Position numbers and translations under genes: made by a program. A DNA stretch of 64,000 nt from Muribaculaceae bacterium Isolate-037 (Harlan) (GTDB lineage: Bacteria > Bacteroidota > Bacteroidia > Bacteroidales > Muribaculaceae), in contig RIAZ01000007.1 in the NCBI GenBank assembly GCA_003762615.1, forward strand, positions 109,064 to 173,063, read 5' to 3'. Shown here piece after piece: positions 24,092-32,881 of the stretch. The number at the start of each line of letters is the position of its first letter. Position 1 is the first letter of the stretch. The notes beneath the pieces were generated by a model that saw only the letters and a list, made by a program, of their open reading frames with translations, searched no databases and had not been told where the DNA came from.

Positions 24092-26375
24092 TACCGAAAT
24101 TCCAGTTCCCTCGCGGTGAACTTAAATAGTTGGCATATAGCGATAGGCTCGCAAACGGGAAGTTGTAAACCAATGCAACCTCCCCTATAAACTGCGGATG
24201 ACGCATCCAGCCGTCATAGACAGCATTCCCAGCCGCATCCGCAGCTACATCTCTTATCGGGCAATAGGCGAAGAAGTCGCCACGGAGCTGCGCACGGCTA
24301 TATGGAGTCCATACGGGCGACAACCCTATGGCTCCGTAATTGTCGGATCGGAACGCGACGTTGAAGTAATTGCGGGTGGCTGGCGTCGGCGCAAATGCCG
24401 GGGCATGAACGAGGGTGGCGGTATAATTCTGATACAGTTTCTGCAATGTCACTATACCGTTGACCATTGCTCCAAGTTTGAACTTCGGATGAAGTGAGAA
24501 ATAATGTTTCCACATCAATTCTGCGGAACCACGCAGATGTGAAGTCCACCAGTCGGATTCATCAGAATCACCTTGCATGAACTTGTTCTGCTCGTGGCTG
24601 AGTAATATATTGAGCCGCCATTCCTTTCCAGATGAAGGATACATCTGATCGTTGAGCGTGTTCAACTCTACACCAGTCTTAAATGCAGCTATCCGATAAT
24701 GGCTCTTATCCTTATCCCCGTCGGCAAAGTCGCCTGAATTATACGGGAAATAGTCATTGCTCTCCCAACCCCACGTAAGGTTGGCGAACCCCTTGGCTTT
24801 CCTTCCCAATGCCCAGCAATAGTCAAGACGGAAGAAGCCTTGAAGATCAGTGATGAATGACGGGGTGGAATTCTGATAGAAGAGCAATTCAGAATCGTAA
24901 TATTTCTGCCTACTGACCACGGCACTCAACTCCATATATGAGGGTAATGCCGATCTCATCGCGAAACGAGAACGCAGTTTGGCGGCATAGTATGACTGCC
25001 CGATCCATCCGCTGAGGTCGATATCCATACTGTTGAAGCTCAATGTGTGATACCCTAAATTGATGTAGAGCATATTGTTGGTGGATGACGTGATCCAGCC
25101 TCCCACTCCGAGACTCCACGGATTCTTCACTGTTGCCTCAAGTAGAAGCGTGTTGTGTCCGTCCTTACCGAGTTCCGCCTGTGGGAGAAGGTCAGACAGC
25201 TTACCGTCGGTCACAGCACGATAGTAGGCATTCTGCACCTGATCCATTGAAATCTTATCATTGGGTTTCCCTTCGTCGAAGAGATACTTCAGATAACGCG
25301 CCTGACCGGGTGTTGCACCTGTCACGGACACAGAATCAAACATCACATCCGGAGTGGCGGCGGCAAAACGTTGCCTGCGTGCCGTGACGTCGCCAAGCGG
25401 CTCGCGTGCGGAAAGACGACTCTTTATTGAATCCACCATTGACAGACCCGTCTTGTAGCCTATCGAATAAATCTCCTCTGCAGCCCCGAAATCAAGCACC
25501 CCGAAATCAAGCACAGGCACCTGTATCTTCACTCCTTCCGCTGCCGGAAGGCTATAATTGTTATTCTGGATAATCATATCCTCCAGCTGACTATATATAT
25601 CCCCCTTCTTAGGTTTTGTATCGGCTGATGAGACCGACACTCCGATTATGAAATCCGGCTTGAAATCCTCCCTCATCACATCTACCGGGAAATTATCGTA
25701 GATTCCGCCGTCATACACCAGCACCCCATCCATCTCTATCGGCCTGAATACAAGAGGGAAGCTCATTGAAGCACGCACGGCATCCCCCAATGATCCCGAA
25801 CGGCACACTATCTTGCGCTTATGATAGACATCACTCGTAACACAACGGAACGGCACAAACAGATCATTGAAATTCTCCCCACATTGCTCTGAATATGGTG
25901 CGTAAAGACGCATAAACTCGATGTTCATCGGCAATGGGCTTATAAGCGACGTCGGTATGATCTGACCGACCATATCGGTGGTATCCTTGAAATTCACATT
26001 CAACGACAACCATTGCGGCGTAGGGGCAGGCGTATTGAAGTAGTACACCTCATCCTTGCTTATGGTGCCGGTGCTCCAGTTGCTGAAATCCTTTGACGTG
26101 AACATTTTAAGCATCCTTTCCGGCGACCATCCGCAACTGTAAAGGCTACCCACTATCGCACCCATCGACGTGCCCGCCACATAGTCTATCGGAATATCAT
26201 TATCTTCAAGTGCCTTGATTATGCCAACATGGGCTATGCCTTTCGCTCCTCCCCCACTGAGCACCAAACCTACTTTCTCCCTCTCTCCGGCATGGGCGAA
26301 TGTCGTCGGCAATGCCATGACTACCGACAACAGGACAGTCCTGACGACTATTTTAGATAATTTATGAAGCAACAT
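24048..26375 (-). CDS. Patatin-like phospholipase with outer-membrane barrel
   Basis: 775-residue PlpD-type protein: signal peptide (~1-29), patatin lipase domain (~33-310), a POTRA-like segment (~335-400) and a C-terminal Omp85-type barrel (~410-775). The oxyanion motif SGGGAKGIAHVG, the nucleophile elbow GTSMG with Ser70 and the second dyad residue Asp222 in YDGGIYDNFP are all intact, so hydrolase activity is expected. Type Vd autotransporters of this build present a lipase through their own barrel; in Bacteroidetes the domain usually acts at the outer membrane. The convergent 3' end overlaps apbE by 44 bp. A 7-bp tandem repeat lies 13 bp upstream of the ATG. Confidence 0.9.
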   Translation of the reverse strand: MLLHKLSKIVVRTVLLSVVMALPTTFAHAGEREKVGLVLSGGGAKGIAHVGIIKALEDNDIPIDYVAGTSMGAIVGSLYSCGWSPERMLKMFTSKDFSNWSTGTISKDEVYYFNTPAPTPQWLSLNVNFKDTTDMVGQIIPTSLISPLPMNIEFMRLYAPYSEQCGENFNDLFVPFRCVTSDVYHKRKIVCRSGSLGDAVRASMSFPLVFRPIEMDGVLVYDGGIYDNFPVDVMREDFKPDFIIGVSVSSADTKPKKGDIYSQLEDMIIQNNNYSLPAAEGVKIQVPVLDFGVLDFGAAEEIYSIGYKTGLSMVDSIKSRLSAREPLGDVTARRQRFAAATPDVMFDSVSVTGATPGQARYLKYLFDEGKPNDKISMDQVQNAYYRAVTDGKLSDLLPQAELGKDGHNTLLLEATVKNPWSLGVGGWITSSTNNMLYINLGYHTLSFNSMDIDLSGWIGQSYYAAKLRSRFAMRSALPSYMELSAVVSRQKYYDSELLFYQNSTPSFITDLQGFFRLDYCWALGRKAKGFANLTWGWESNDYFPYNSGDFADGDKDKSHYRIAAFKTGVELNTLNDQMYPSSGKEWRLNILLSHEQNKFMQGDSDESDWWTSHLRGSAELMWKHYFSLHPKFKLGAMVNGIVTLQKLYQNYTATLVHAPAFAPTPATRNYFNVAFRSDNYGAIGLSPVWTPYSRAQLRGDFFAYCPIRDVAADAAGNAVYDGWMRHPQFIGEVALVYNFPFASLSLYANYLSSPRGNWNFGINFGLYFQAPKLLR

Positions 26376-26388
26376 GATTGTGTAATAT

Positions 26389-26437
26389 GGTTTATAGTTT
26401 ATAGTTTATAGTTTATAGTTTATGGTTTATAGTTTAT
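26389..26437. repeat. Seven-copy heptamer tandem array
   Basis: Seven consecutive units of (A/G)GTTTAT, five identical AGTTTAT and two GGTTTAT. The array lies immediately upstream of the patatin gene, in its leader or promoter. Because the unit is 7 bp, gain or loss of units would change promoter spacing, which is a classic phase-variation arrangement. Confidence 0.85.
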
Positions 26438-26634
26438 AATTGAAAATTGAGAATTTAGAGTTTGGAATTGGGAATTGAAGTTTAATAGTCAAACATTAAC
26501 CATAAATTCTCCATTTTCCATTTTCCATTTTAAATTCTAAATTTTATTATCATAATTTATAATCTTATAATGCCTTCACTCCATAAATTGTTTGCCAGAA
26601 TCATGGGTAATCATGGCTCAGGAGCCGTGTCAAC

Positions 26635-26693
26635 AAAAAATCAGACGGATTGAGCTGTCCGTTCTTATAGAATCGGAGCCTCAATCCGTCTGA
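26635..26693 (-). terminator. serB terminator
   Basis: Stem TCAGACGGATTGAG / CTCAATCCGTCTGA with a partially paired interior, followed on the minus strand by six T residues (26640-26635). Confidence 0.85.
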
Positions 26694-26728
26694 ATTATAT
26701 ATTTACCGTGGTCCTTACACCGGATGGT

Positions 26729-27973
26729 TTATATCTGATGATTTATATAGGAATCCTTGAATCCGAGGAAATAGAGAACCCCGTCTATACCTATAGTGGA
26801 TATACTCTGTCCTGCCTCCGCCTTCACCTTAGGTTTCGCATGGAAGGCTATGCCCAAACCTGCCTCAGAAAGCATCGGGAGATCGTTCGCTCCGTCGCCC
26901 ACGGCAATAGTCTGCGCAATGTCGATGTTCTCCACCTGTGCCAACAGACGCAACAATTCCTTCTTCCTTCTGCCATCGACGATATCTCCGAGATGCCTGC
27001 CTGTCAGTTTCCCGTCGGGACCCACCTCCAGATCATTGGCATATACATAATCAAAATTATACTTCTGCTTCAGATAGTTGCCGAAATATGTGAAGCCACC
27101 CGACAGGATAGCAGTCTTATAGCCCGAACGCTTAAGCACCTCCATCATGCGATCCACACCCTCCGTGATAGGAAGATTCTCTGCGATCTCCTTCATCACG
27201 CTGACATCAAGACCTTTCAGAAGGGCGACACGACGCTTGAAGCTCTCCTCAAAATCGATCTCTCCCCTCATGGCGGATTCTGTTATCGCCCTCACCTCCT
27301 CGCCGACTCCTGCTCTGTCAGCAAGTTCATCTATCACCTCCGTGCGTATCAGCGTGGAATCCATATCAAAGCAGATCAGACGTCGGCAACGGCGGTAAAG
27401 GTTATCCTCCTGGAGAGATATGTCGTAGTTGAGTTTGCTCGACAGCTCCATCAGTTCCTTCTGCATGGAAAGCAGATCAGTAGGCGTGCCTCTCACCGAA
27501 AATTCTATACACGCCTTGGTGGCAGGCTGCTCCTTCTCGTCAAGGGGGATACGACCTGTCAGACGAGATATTGAATCTATGTTAAGCCCCTGATCTGTTA
27601 TGACGCGGGTGGTCTCCGAAATCTGACGCGCTGTGATCTTGCGTCCGAGAATCGTGATGATATAACGGTTCTTACCCTGCATCCCTACCCAGCGGTCATA
27701 TTCCTCTTCTGAAATGATATTGAACGACACCTGCACTTTCAGATCATTTGTCTTGAAAAGCAATTCCTTAAGAATCTCACCGCTATTCCGGCTATTGGTC
27801 TTGAAAAGTATTCCGAGAGAGAGGGTATGATGGATGTCGGCCTGACCCATATCAAGGATATCGGCATCATAGCGTGCAAGGATTTCAGTCAGTGCCGTAG
27901 TGACGCCGCATCGGTCGGCACCGGTCACATTGATAAGTATCAGTTCGCGTTCGTCCGCTTTTTCATTCTCCAT
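26729..27973 (-). CDS. serB: Phosphoserine phosphatase with ACT domains
   Basis: Catalyses the last step of serine synthesis, phosphoserine to serine, in the cytosol. The 414-residue protein has two N-terminal ACT-like domains (~8-90 and ~103-185), which in this family bind serine or related ligands, and a C-terminal HAD domain. Motif I is CFDMDSTLIR (Asp203 nucleophile, Asp205 acid); SGGFTYF and AVGDGANDLPML are motifs II and IV, the latter diagnostic for SerB. Upstream lies a hairpin that ends the DUF349 transcript, so serB probably has its own promoter. Confidence 0.95.
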   Translation of the reverse strand: MENEKADERELILINVTGADRCGVTTALTEILARYDADILDMGQADIHHTLSLGILFKTNSRNSGEILKELLFKTNDLKVQVSFNIISEEEYDRWVGMQGKNRYIITILGRKITARQISETTRVITDQGLNIDSISRLTGRIPLDEKEQPATKACIEFSVRGTPTDLLSMQKELMELSSKLNYDISLQEDNLYRRCRRLICFDMDSTLIRTEVIDELADRAGVGEEVRAITESAMRGEIDFEESFKRRVALLKGLDVSVMKEIAENLPITEGVDRMMEVLKRSGYKTAILSGGFTYFGNYLKQKYNFDYVYANDLEVGPDGKLTGRHLGDIVDGRRKKELLRLLAQVENIDIAQTIAVGDGANDLPMLSEAGLGIAFHAKPKVKAEAGQSISTIGIDGVLYFLGFKDSYINHQI

Positions 27974-27994
27974 ATATTTGCTCTTATAAAATTA

Positions 27995-28023
27995 GGACGA
28001 CACCGCATGGCGTGATGTCGTCC
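27995..28023 (-). terminator. Hairpin after the DUF349 gene
   Basis: 8-bp stem GGACGACA / TGTCGTCC with a partly paired loop between two minus-strand genes, followed by an A/T-rich stretch. Confidence 0.5.
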
Positions 28024-28069
28024 CAATAATCCGATTATAAGTCACATATTACGCATTCTTCTGCAATCT

Positions 28070-30019
28070 TCATTCAGCCTCGGAAGATTTCTCCTTCTTG
28101 TCAAGAAGAGCTATCTTCTCCTTGATCTGGCTTATATCCTCCTTGATCTTCTGAATCTTGCGCTCCATATCCTTCAGGAGGGAATTACCTGCCGAAGATT
28201 TGATGTTGAAGAATCCGAGGTTGTTCTCTATTGTCTTCAGCTCTGCCTGACGTGCCTCCATAGCTCTGACAAGACGGTCGCGCTCCTTACCGAGCTTATT
28301 GCCGTCGCCCTCCATCTTCTTGACCTCGCCTTCAAAGCGACGCATGCGCTGACGGGATTCGCGCAGGTCAAACGCACCGTAAAGACGGTCGAGTTGCTCA
28401 CGATATTCGGCATTGATGGCATCCTTCTGCTTGAAGGGCACGTGTCCGATTTTCTGCCATTCAGCCTGAAGCTCACGGATAGTTCCGATCACGTCCTTGC
28501 GCTCAGCCTCCTCGGAGATGGCACTCAGTTTCTCAATCACGGCTTTCTTAGCCTTCAGGTTCTCGGTCTCCTCATCACGTCTGCCGTTGAGAAGCTTCTT
28601 ACGTGCATCATGGAAAGCATCCACCGCAGCACAGAAGCGTTTCCACACCTCGTCGCCCTGCTTGCGGCGCACGACGCCGACAGTACGCCATTCCTTCTGG
28701 AGAGCCACCATCTCATCGTAGGCGGCACGATCCTCGTAGCGGTCTTTAAGAGCCTCCGCCTTCTCGCAAAGAGCCTCCTTCTTGGCGAGGTTATCCCTGA
28801 ACTCCTCCTTGGTCTTCTTGAAATATTCAGCCTTCGCTGTGAAGAAATCATCACAAGCCTTTCTGAATCTGTTGAAGAGAAGAGTGTTCATCTTCTTGGA
28901 AGCGTAGCCTACACCCTTCCACTCTGCCTGCATCTCGATTATCTCCTTAGTCACCTTATCCCAGTCGGCGAAGCTCTTGAGGGAAGCCATATCCACAGCC
29001 TCAGCCTTTTCGCAAAGAGCTGTCTTGGCATCCTCATTTGCCTGCTCGGAAGCCTTGCGAGCCTGGAAGAAGTCCTGATGACGCTTGTTGATGATAGTGG
29101 ACAGCTCCTTAAACTGGCTCCAAATCTCCTCCCTTATCTCACATGCAACCGGACCAATCTCGCGCCACTGCTCATGTAGAGTCTGAAGGCGCTTGAAGGC
29201 ATCGATCGGATCCGGCTCCTCGGTCAGTTCCCTGGCTTTCTCTATGAGGGCGTTTTTCAGTTCAAGATTCTTCTTGAAATCAAGGTCGCGCAGCTCCTTA
29301 TTCATCTTCAGACGATCATAGAACAGCTCTACCACGCTCTGATATGCTTTCCAGATATCGTTGTCAGCACCAGCAGGCACCTCACCGACAGCCTTGAAAT
29401 CCTGCTGCAGCTGCTGGAACTTGGGGAAATGCACGTTGATATTGTCGATATCTTCGGCAAGAGTCTTAAGCTCCTCTATGATTCTGTTTTTCTCCTCAAG
29501 ATTTTTACGACGTGCCTCCTCTTTCTCCTCAAGAAATGCATTCCTCTTCTCACGGAAATCGGCAAGGAGCGTCTTAAACACAGCCTCATTCTCATCGGGA
29601 GTGGCAGAGAATGTCTCCGGAGAATTTCCGGCAGACACAAAAGCATCAAGCTCTTCGGCAAGCTGCTTGTTGTGGAGAATATAGAAGGCCTGCTTCAATG
29701 CCGCCACATCCTTGTGTGCCTCCATGTCGCCGGCAGCGACAATCTCTTTGAGGGCATCCACCATCTCCTCTTTTGTCATGGAGTGGTAGTTGCGCACGGG
29801 CTCTTCCTTCTCACCCTCCGCCTGGTCGGCGACGGCTGCGATGTCGAGAGAGGGAGATGTTTCTTCGGCGCAAACGTTGTCACGTTCTGCGCATTCGCAT
29901 GCTTCTGACGCTGCTTCGGCAATTGCCTCAGCGTCTACACGATTCAGGTCGTCTCCCGATGGAGACAGCTTATCAAGCTCATTCATAGCTGACAGGTAGA
30001 TTTTGTTCGGGTCAGGCAT
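28070..30019 (-). CDS. DUF349 repeat coiled-coil protein
   Basis: Cytosolic protein of 649 residues composed almost wholly of charged helices, with an acidic Ala/Glu-rich N-terminal ~80 residues and then about six DUF349 repeats. Each repeat has a WKxxG-type core: QQDFKAVGEVPAGADNDIWK, HEQWREIGPVACEIREEIW, QAEWKGVGYASKKMNTLLF, QKEWRTVGVVRRKQGDEVW, QAEWQKIGHVPFKQKDAIN. The last ~70 residues are a coiled coil. The function of DUF349 proteins is not settled; bacterial members are well conserved in Bacteroidetes and are presumed RNA- or cell-envelope-related. Good -7 matches (TATATTTG 30086-30079 and TAATTTTG 30077-30070, minus strand) lie about 55-65 bp upstream. Confidence 0.88.
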   Translation of the reverse strand: MPDPNKIYLSAMNELDKLSPSGDDLNRVDAEAIAEAASEACECAERDNVCAEETSPSLDIAAVADQAEGEKEEPVRNYHSMTKEEMVDALKEIVAAGDMEAHKDVAALKQAFYILHNKQLAEELDAFVSAGNSPETFSATPDENEAVFKTLLADFREKRNAFLEEKEEARRKNLEEKNRIIEELKTLAEDIDNINVHFPKFQQLQQDFKAVGEVPAGADNDIWKAYQSVVELFYDRLKMNKELRDLDFKKNLELKNALIEKARELTEEPDPIDAFKRLQTLHEQWREIGPVACEIREEIWSQFKELSTIINKRHQDFFQARKASEQANEDAKTALCEKAEAVDMASLKSFADWDKVTKEIIEMQAEWKGVGYASKKMNTLLFNRFRKACDDFFTAKAEYFKKTKEEFRDNLAKKEALCEKAEALKDRYEDRAAYDEMVALQKEWRTVGVVRRKQGDEVWKRFCAAVDAFHDARKKLLNGRRDEETENLKAKKAVIEKLSAISEEAERKDVIGTIRELQAEWQKIGHVPFKQKDAINAEYREQLDRLYGAFDLRESRQRMRRFEGEVKKMEGDGNKLGKERDRLVRAMEARQAELKTIENNLGFFNIKSSAGNSLLKDMERKIQKIKEDISQIKEKIALLDKKEKSSEAE

Positions 30020-30122
30020 CCTCCGCTTCGTGCAGAATGCTCCCGACCGTCTTGGTTGCTTATTTATGCGTCAAAATTAACAAATATATCTCAATCGGCA
30101 AATTTTAACGCACCTTAATTTA

Positions 30123-30989
30123 TTAATTATTCTTTTTTAAAACTTTGGCGGATATTATCCTTATATCCTCCTTCGGGCGATCAGACGGGTCAGTCTCCAC
30201 TTTTTGTATCTTCTCGACCACGTCCATCCCTTTGACCACTTGCCCGAAAACGGTATAGCCGCCGTCAAGGTGCGGGGTGCCACCCACTCTGGAATAGTCA
30301 GCCTTCATCTCTGCCGGCAATTCCTCATGAGCCACGTTATCCTCCGTCTCCTTTATAAGCTGCTGGCGCAGTGCCTCCAGCTTCTCGTTGTCGCCGGCAT
30401 TCTGAAGAGCCATGATGCTGTCGCGATGCTGGAGAGCAAGTTTCTGGAAATAGTCCTGCATCTCTTTGCCACGCTTACGCTCCATCATCATTTCAAACTG
30501 CCGCTCACTCATCTTGGTGCCGGTCACGATATAGAACTGAGAGCCTGACGAACGCTTCTCCGGATTCATGGCGTCGCCGGTGCGGGCCGCAGCCAAGGCT
30601 CCATACTTGTGGTAATGCTTAGGATATACTATCTCCGCCTCCACCGTATAGCCAAGGTCGCCCGACCCGAGACGAGCACCGGGCTTTGCATCCTTTGATT
30701 CCGGATCACCCGTCTGCACCATAAACTCATCAATTACACGATGAAACAGCACGCCGTCATAGACACCCTCGCCTACAAGCTTCAGGAAATTGTCGCGGTG
30801 CAACGGAGTGTCGTTATACAGTTCGACTGTTATATCGCCCATTGTGGTCTTAAGCTCCACGAGCGCGTCATTGCGGTCTGCCAACACGCTGTCGGGCACT
30901 TCTTCATTAGTATTATTCATTCTTGTCTGCGAACATGCGGTGGCCACACAGAAAATTAATGCTGCCACCACGGTGAATATCTTTTTCAT
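30123..30989 (-). CDS. Cyclophilin-type peptidyl-prolyl isomerase (lipoprotein)
   Basis: Cis-trans prolyl isomerase assisting folding of exported proteins. Its lipoprotein signal ends CVATACSQ (Cys19), placing it in the periplasm or on the outer membrane. The cyclophilin fold is present: TPLHRDNFLKLVGEGVYDGV, FHRVIDEFMVQTGDP and GSQFYIVTG, closing with DGGYTVFGQVVKGMDVV. Between GSQFYIVTG and the last block lies a ~70-residue helical insertion rich in Met/Glu/Lys, typical of the longer Bacteroidetes forms. It is 42 bp after the small conserved gene upstream, so they may share a transcript. Confidence 0.94.
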   Translation of the reverse strand: MKKIFTVVAALIFCVATACSQTRMNNTNEEVPDSVLADRNDALVELKTTMGDITVELYNDTPLHRDNFLKLVGEGVYDGVLFHRVIDEFMVQTGDPESKDAKPGARLGSGDLGYTVEAEIVYPKHYHKYGALAAARTGDAMNPEKRSSGSQFYIVTGTKMSERQFEMMMERKRGKEMQDYFQKLALQHRDSIMALQNAGDNEKLEALRQQLIKETEDNVAHEELPAEMKADYSRVGGTPHLDGGYTVFGQVVKGMDVVEKIQKVETDPSDRPKEDIRIISAKVLKKNN

Positions 30990-31031
30990 TCAGTTTCTTA
31001 TAAGGTTGCATGATTGCCGGCAATGACGGCA

Positions 31032-31424
31032 TCAGATGTTATGTCGCAACGTCTCGCTTGCCTGATTAGGATATATCCTCTTGTATATCCTACGGAAATT
31101 GTCGTCTTCAGCGATAAGTTCGGTTGCACGCGCCTTATAATCGGCGCCCCATATCGCCTCAAGCAACGACCCTATGTAGCGACGTTCCCGATCTTTTACT
31201 ATAGCTGCCTCTATAAGCGGAGAGATCCACGGAGAGAACGATTCCTTGTCGACGGCATTGAGGAATCGCGCCGTGCTCGACAGAAACTGACCGGTATGAT
31301 CCACCTTCTTTAAAATCTCTATAAGACCGGGCATATCGTCGGCAACAGTATCCACATTGTTGACAATATACTCATACGTCGACATTCCATCCGGATCGTT
31401 CTCCAGGTTCTTTAATATTGGATT
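31032..31424 (-). CDS. Conserved hypothetical helical protein
   Basis: Not recognised with confidence. The protein has 130 residues from the ATG at 31424; an ATG at 31454 would add ten residues (AKREKKEI) but the shorter start is where conserved Bacteroidales versions appear to begin (inference). Composition is that of a soluble all-helical protein with no signal peptide: YEYIVNNVDTVADDMPGLIE, FLSSTARFLNAVDKESFSPW, IEAAIVKDRERRYIGSLLEA. The pattern suggests HEAT-like helices. It lies upstream of the cyclophilin gene and diverges from the kinase-like gene. Confidence 0.65.
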   Translation of the reverse strand, partial: NPILKNLENDPDGMSTYEYIVNNVDTVADDMPGLIEILKKVDHTGQFLSSTARFLNAVDKESFSPWISPLIEAAIVKDRERRYIGSLLEAIWGADYKARATELIAEDDNFRRIYKRIYPNQASETLRHNI

Positions 31425-31511
31425 CATGATTTCTTTTTTTTCACGTTTTGCCACTGCCCGGAGAAGTCGGCAAATGACATTGAAAACATAATTTGATTAG
31501 TTTTGGAAACG

Positions 31512-31519
31512 CAAAAGTA
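31512..31519 (-). promoter_or_regulatory. -7 element of the 31424 gene
   Basis: TACTTTTG on the minus strand matches TAnnTTTG; transcript start predicted near 31505, leader about 80 nt. Confidence 0.5.
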
Positions 31520-31581
31520 AATAATTTTACTCAATTAGCTAAATTAAACCCAAGATTTTTTTCCATCTTAATCCGATTTAT

Positions 31582-31589
31582 TAATTTTG
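31582..31589 (+). promoter_or_regulatory. -7 element of the cytidylate-kinase-like gene
   Basis: TAATTTTG on the plus strand matches TAnnTTTG; transcript start predicted near 31596, about 54 nt before the ATG. Confidence 0.5.
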
Positions 31590-31649
31590 CAGAAGAAAAA
31601 CAGGGTTGTTCCCATCTTTTATGGAGACAATATATGACAAAATCCGTGT

Positions 31650-32336
31650 ATGCAGACAGAAAAAAACATAGAGAACCATAGCCGACATCCACTCCCGGCA
31701 GGCACCATCATCGTGATCGGACGGCAATTCGGGAGCGGCGGACGACGCATAGGCAGGCTCGTGGCGGAGAAGACCGGTTTCCGGTACTACGACAAGGAGC
31801 TTCTCGCAAAGGCGGCGGAAAGTCTCGGGTTCAGCCAAAAACTGTTTGACAAGCACGACGAGAGGAAGCCATCTACGCTCCATACCCTTCTTCAGGGAAT
31901 ATATGGAATCGCCGACAACTTCCATGATACATCTATCTGTGGGGAAAGCCTCTATCAGGCACAGAGCCGAGTGATAAAGGGGATATGCAAGGATGAGGGA
32001 TGCGTGATCGTGGGGCGAACCGCCGACTATATCATGCGGCACCATCCGGGGTTGGTGAGCGTATTTCTACATGCCCCTATAGAGTTGCGTGCCGCCGACA
32101 TAGTGAAAAGAGGCGACGCCGCCGACAAGGCATCGGCTATGGAGCTGGCAAAGCGTAGAGATCGCGAACGTGAAAGCTACTACAATTTCTACACCGGACG
32201 CGAATGGGGAAAGGCATCCAACTATCATCTGACCATCGATGCCTCAGGCATCCAGGAGGATATGGCAGCCGACCTGATAATCGGCTTCGCAAGGATAAGG
32301 CTCATGCCCTCATTCCGGAAGGAATTAACGACATGA
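31650..32336 (+). CDS. Cytidylate kinase-like family protein
   Basis: P-loop protein of 228 residues in the cytidylate-kinase-like family (PF13189 type). The phosphate loop is GRQFGSGGRRIGRLVAE (about 24-40), with SGGR instead of the classical GKS/T, as is usual for this family; YYDKELLAKAAESLGFS matches its conserved second block, and RDRERESYYNFYTGREWG the lid/LID-arginine region. Biochemical activity of this branch is not settled; true Cmk is a separate gene. The next feature is the RNase P RNA gene 37 bp downstream on the same strand. Confidence 0.85.
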   Translation: MQTEKNIENHSRHPLPAGTIIVIGRQFGSGGRRIGRLVAEKTGFRYYDKELLAKAAESLGFSQKLFDKHDERKPSTLHTLLQGIYGIADNFHDTSICGESLYQAQSRVIKGICKDEGCVIVGRTADYIMRHHPGLVSVFLHAPIELRAADIVKRGDAADKASAMELAKRRDRERESYYNFYTGREWGKASNYHLTIDASGIQEDMAADLIIGFARIRLMPSFRKELTT

Positions 32337-32373
32337 TAGCCAGCAAACGGAATCTTGTATTAACGACATATTA

Positions 32374-32736
32374 GGCAGAAATGAGGTCTGTCGCTTGGAG
32401 GAGAGCCTCCAAGAGGAAAGTCCGGGCAACATCGGGCACCATGTTTCCTAACGGGAAGCCGACGGCGACGTCGGGGATAAGTGACAGAAAACGACCGCCT
32501 CTCAGGAGGTAAGGGTGAAAAGGCGGGGTAAGAGCCCACCGGCTCCTGTGGCGACACAGGAGGCCGCACATCCCATGGGTTGCAAGGCCAAATACACCGG
32601 CAGTCAAGGGCTGCCCGTCCATTGCCGGGGGGTAGGCTGCTTGAGCCCGCGGGCAACCGCGTGGAGTAGATAAATGACAGGCACCGTCTTCTCTTTATGA
32701 CAGACGGCACATAACCCGGCTTATATCATTTCTGCC
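32374..32736 (+). ncRNA. rnpB: RNase P RNA, bacterial class A
   Basis: Catalytic RNA that removes 5' leaders from tRNA precursors. Recognised by the 5' core GAGGAAAGTCCGGGC, then GACAGAAAACGACCGCC, TAAGGGTGAAAAGG, GGTAAGAGCCCACCGG, and the 3' core with AGATAAATGACAGGC and CATAACCCGGCTTATA. The ends are set by the P1 helix: GGCAGAAATGA at 32374 pairs with TCATTTCTGCC ending at 32736. The length (~363 nt) is normal. Read-through from the upstream kinase-like gene is possible, but the gene has its own terminator. Confidence 0.97.
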
Positions 32737-32743
32737 GCCATTT

Positions 32744-32778
32744 CCGGAGAATGCCAATAGGTGTTCTCCGGTTTTTTT
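32744..32778 (+). terminator. rnpB terminator
   Basis: Stem CCGGAGAA / TTCTCCGG with a 12-nt loop and a run of seven T (32772-32778), 8 nt after the RNA's 3' end. Confidence 0.88.
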
Positions 32779-32881
32779 GAACAATTGTCATCTTTTCTGC
32801 ATTTTTATAAGTGAAATAAGTTTAAATGACTTCATTGAGATAAGTTTAAATGACTCCGATAACCGAAATAAAAAATTCCAC

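Larger units (their letters stand above)
26376..26728. other. Intergenic region with repeats, patatin/serB
   Basis: 353 bp without a gene. It contains the heptamer array 26389-26437, further short A/T repeats (three CCATTTT units near 26510-26530), and the serB terminator at 26635-26693. Confidence 0.6.

Noticed and set aside
28394..29179. 261-codon frame antisense to the DUF349 gene
   Set aside because: Typical mirror frame of a Glu/Lys-rich coiled coil; Leu/Ser-rich with no known family.
32360..32710. 116-codon frame antisense to the RNase P RNA
   Set aside because: Lies entirely over a structured RNA gene.
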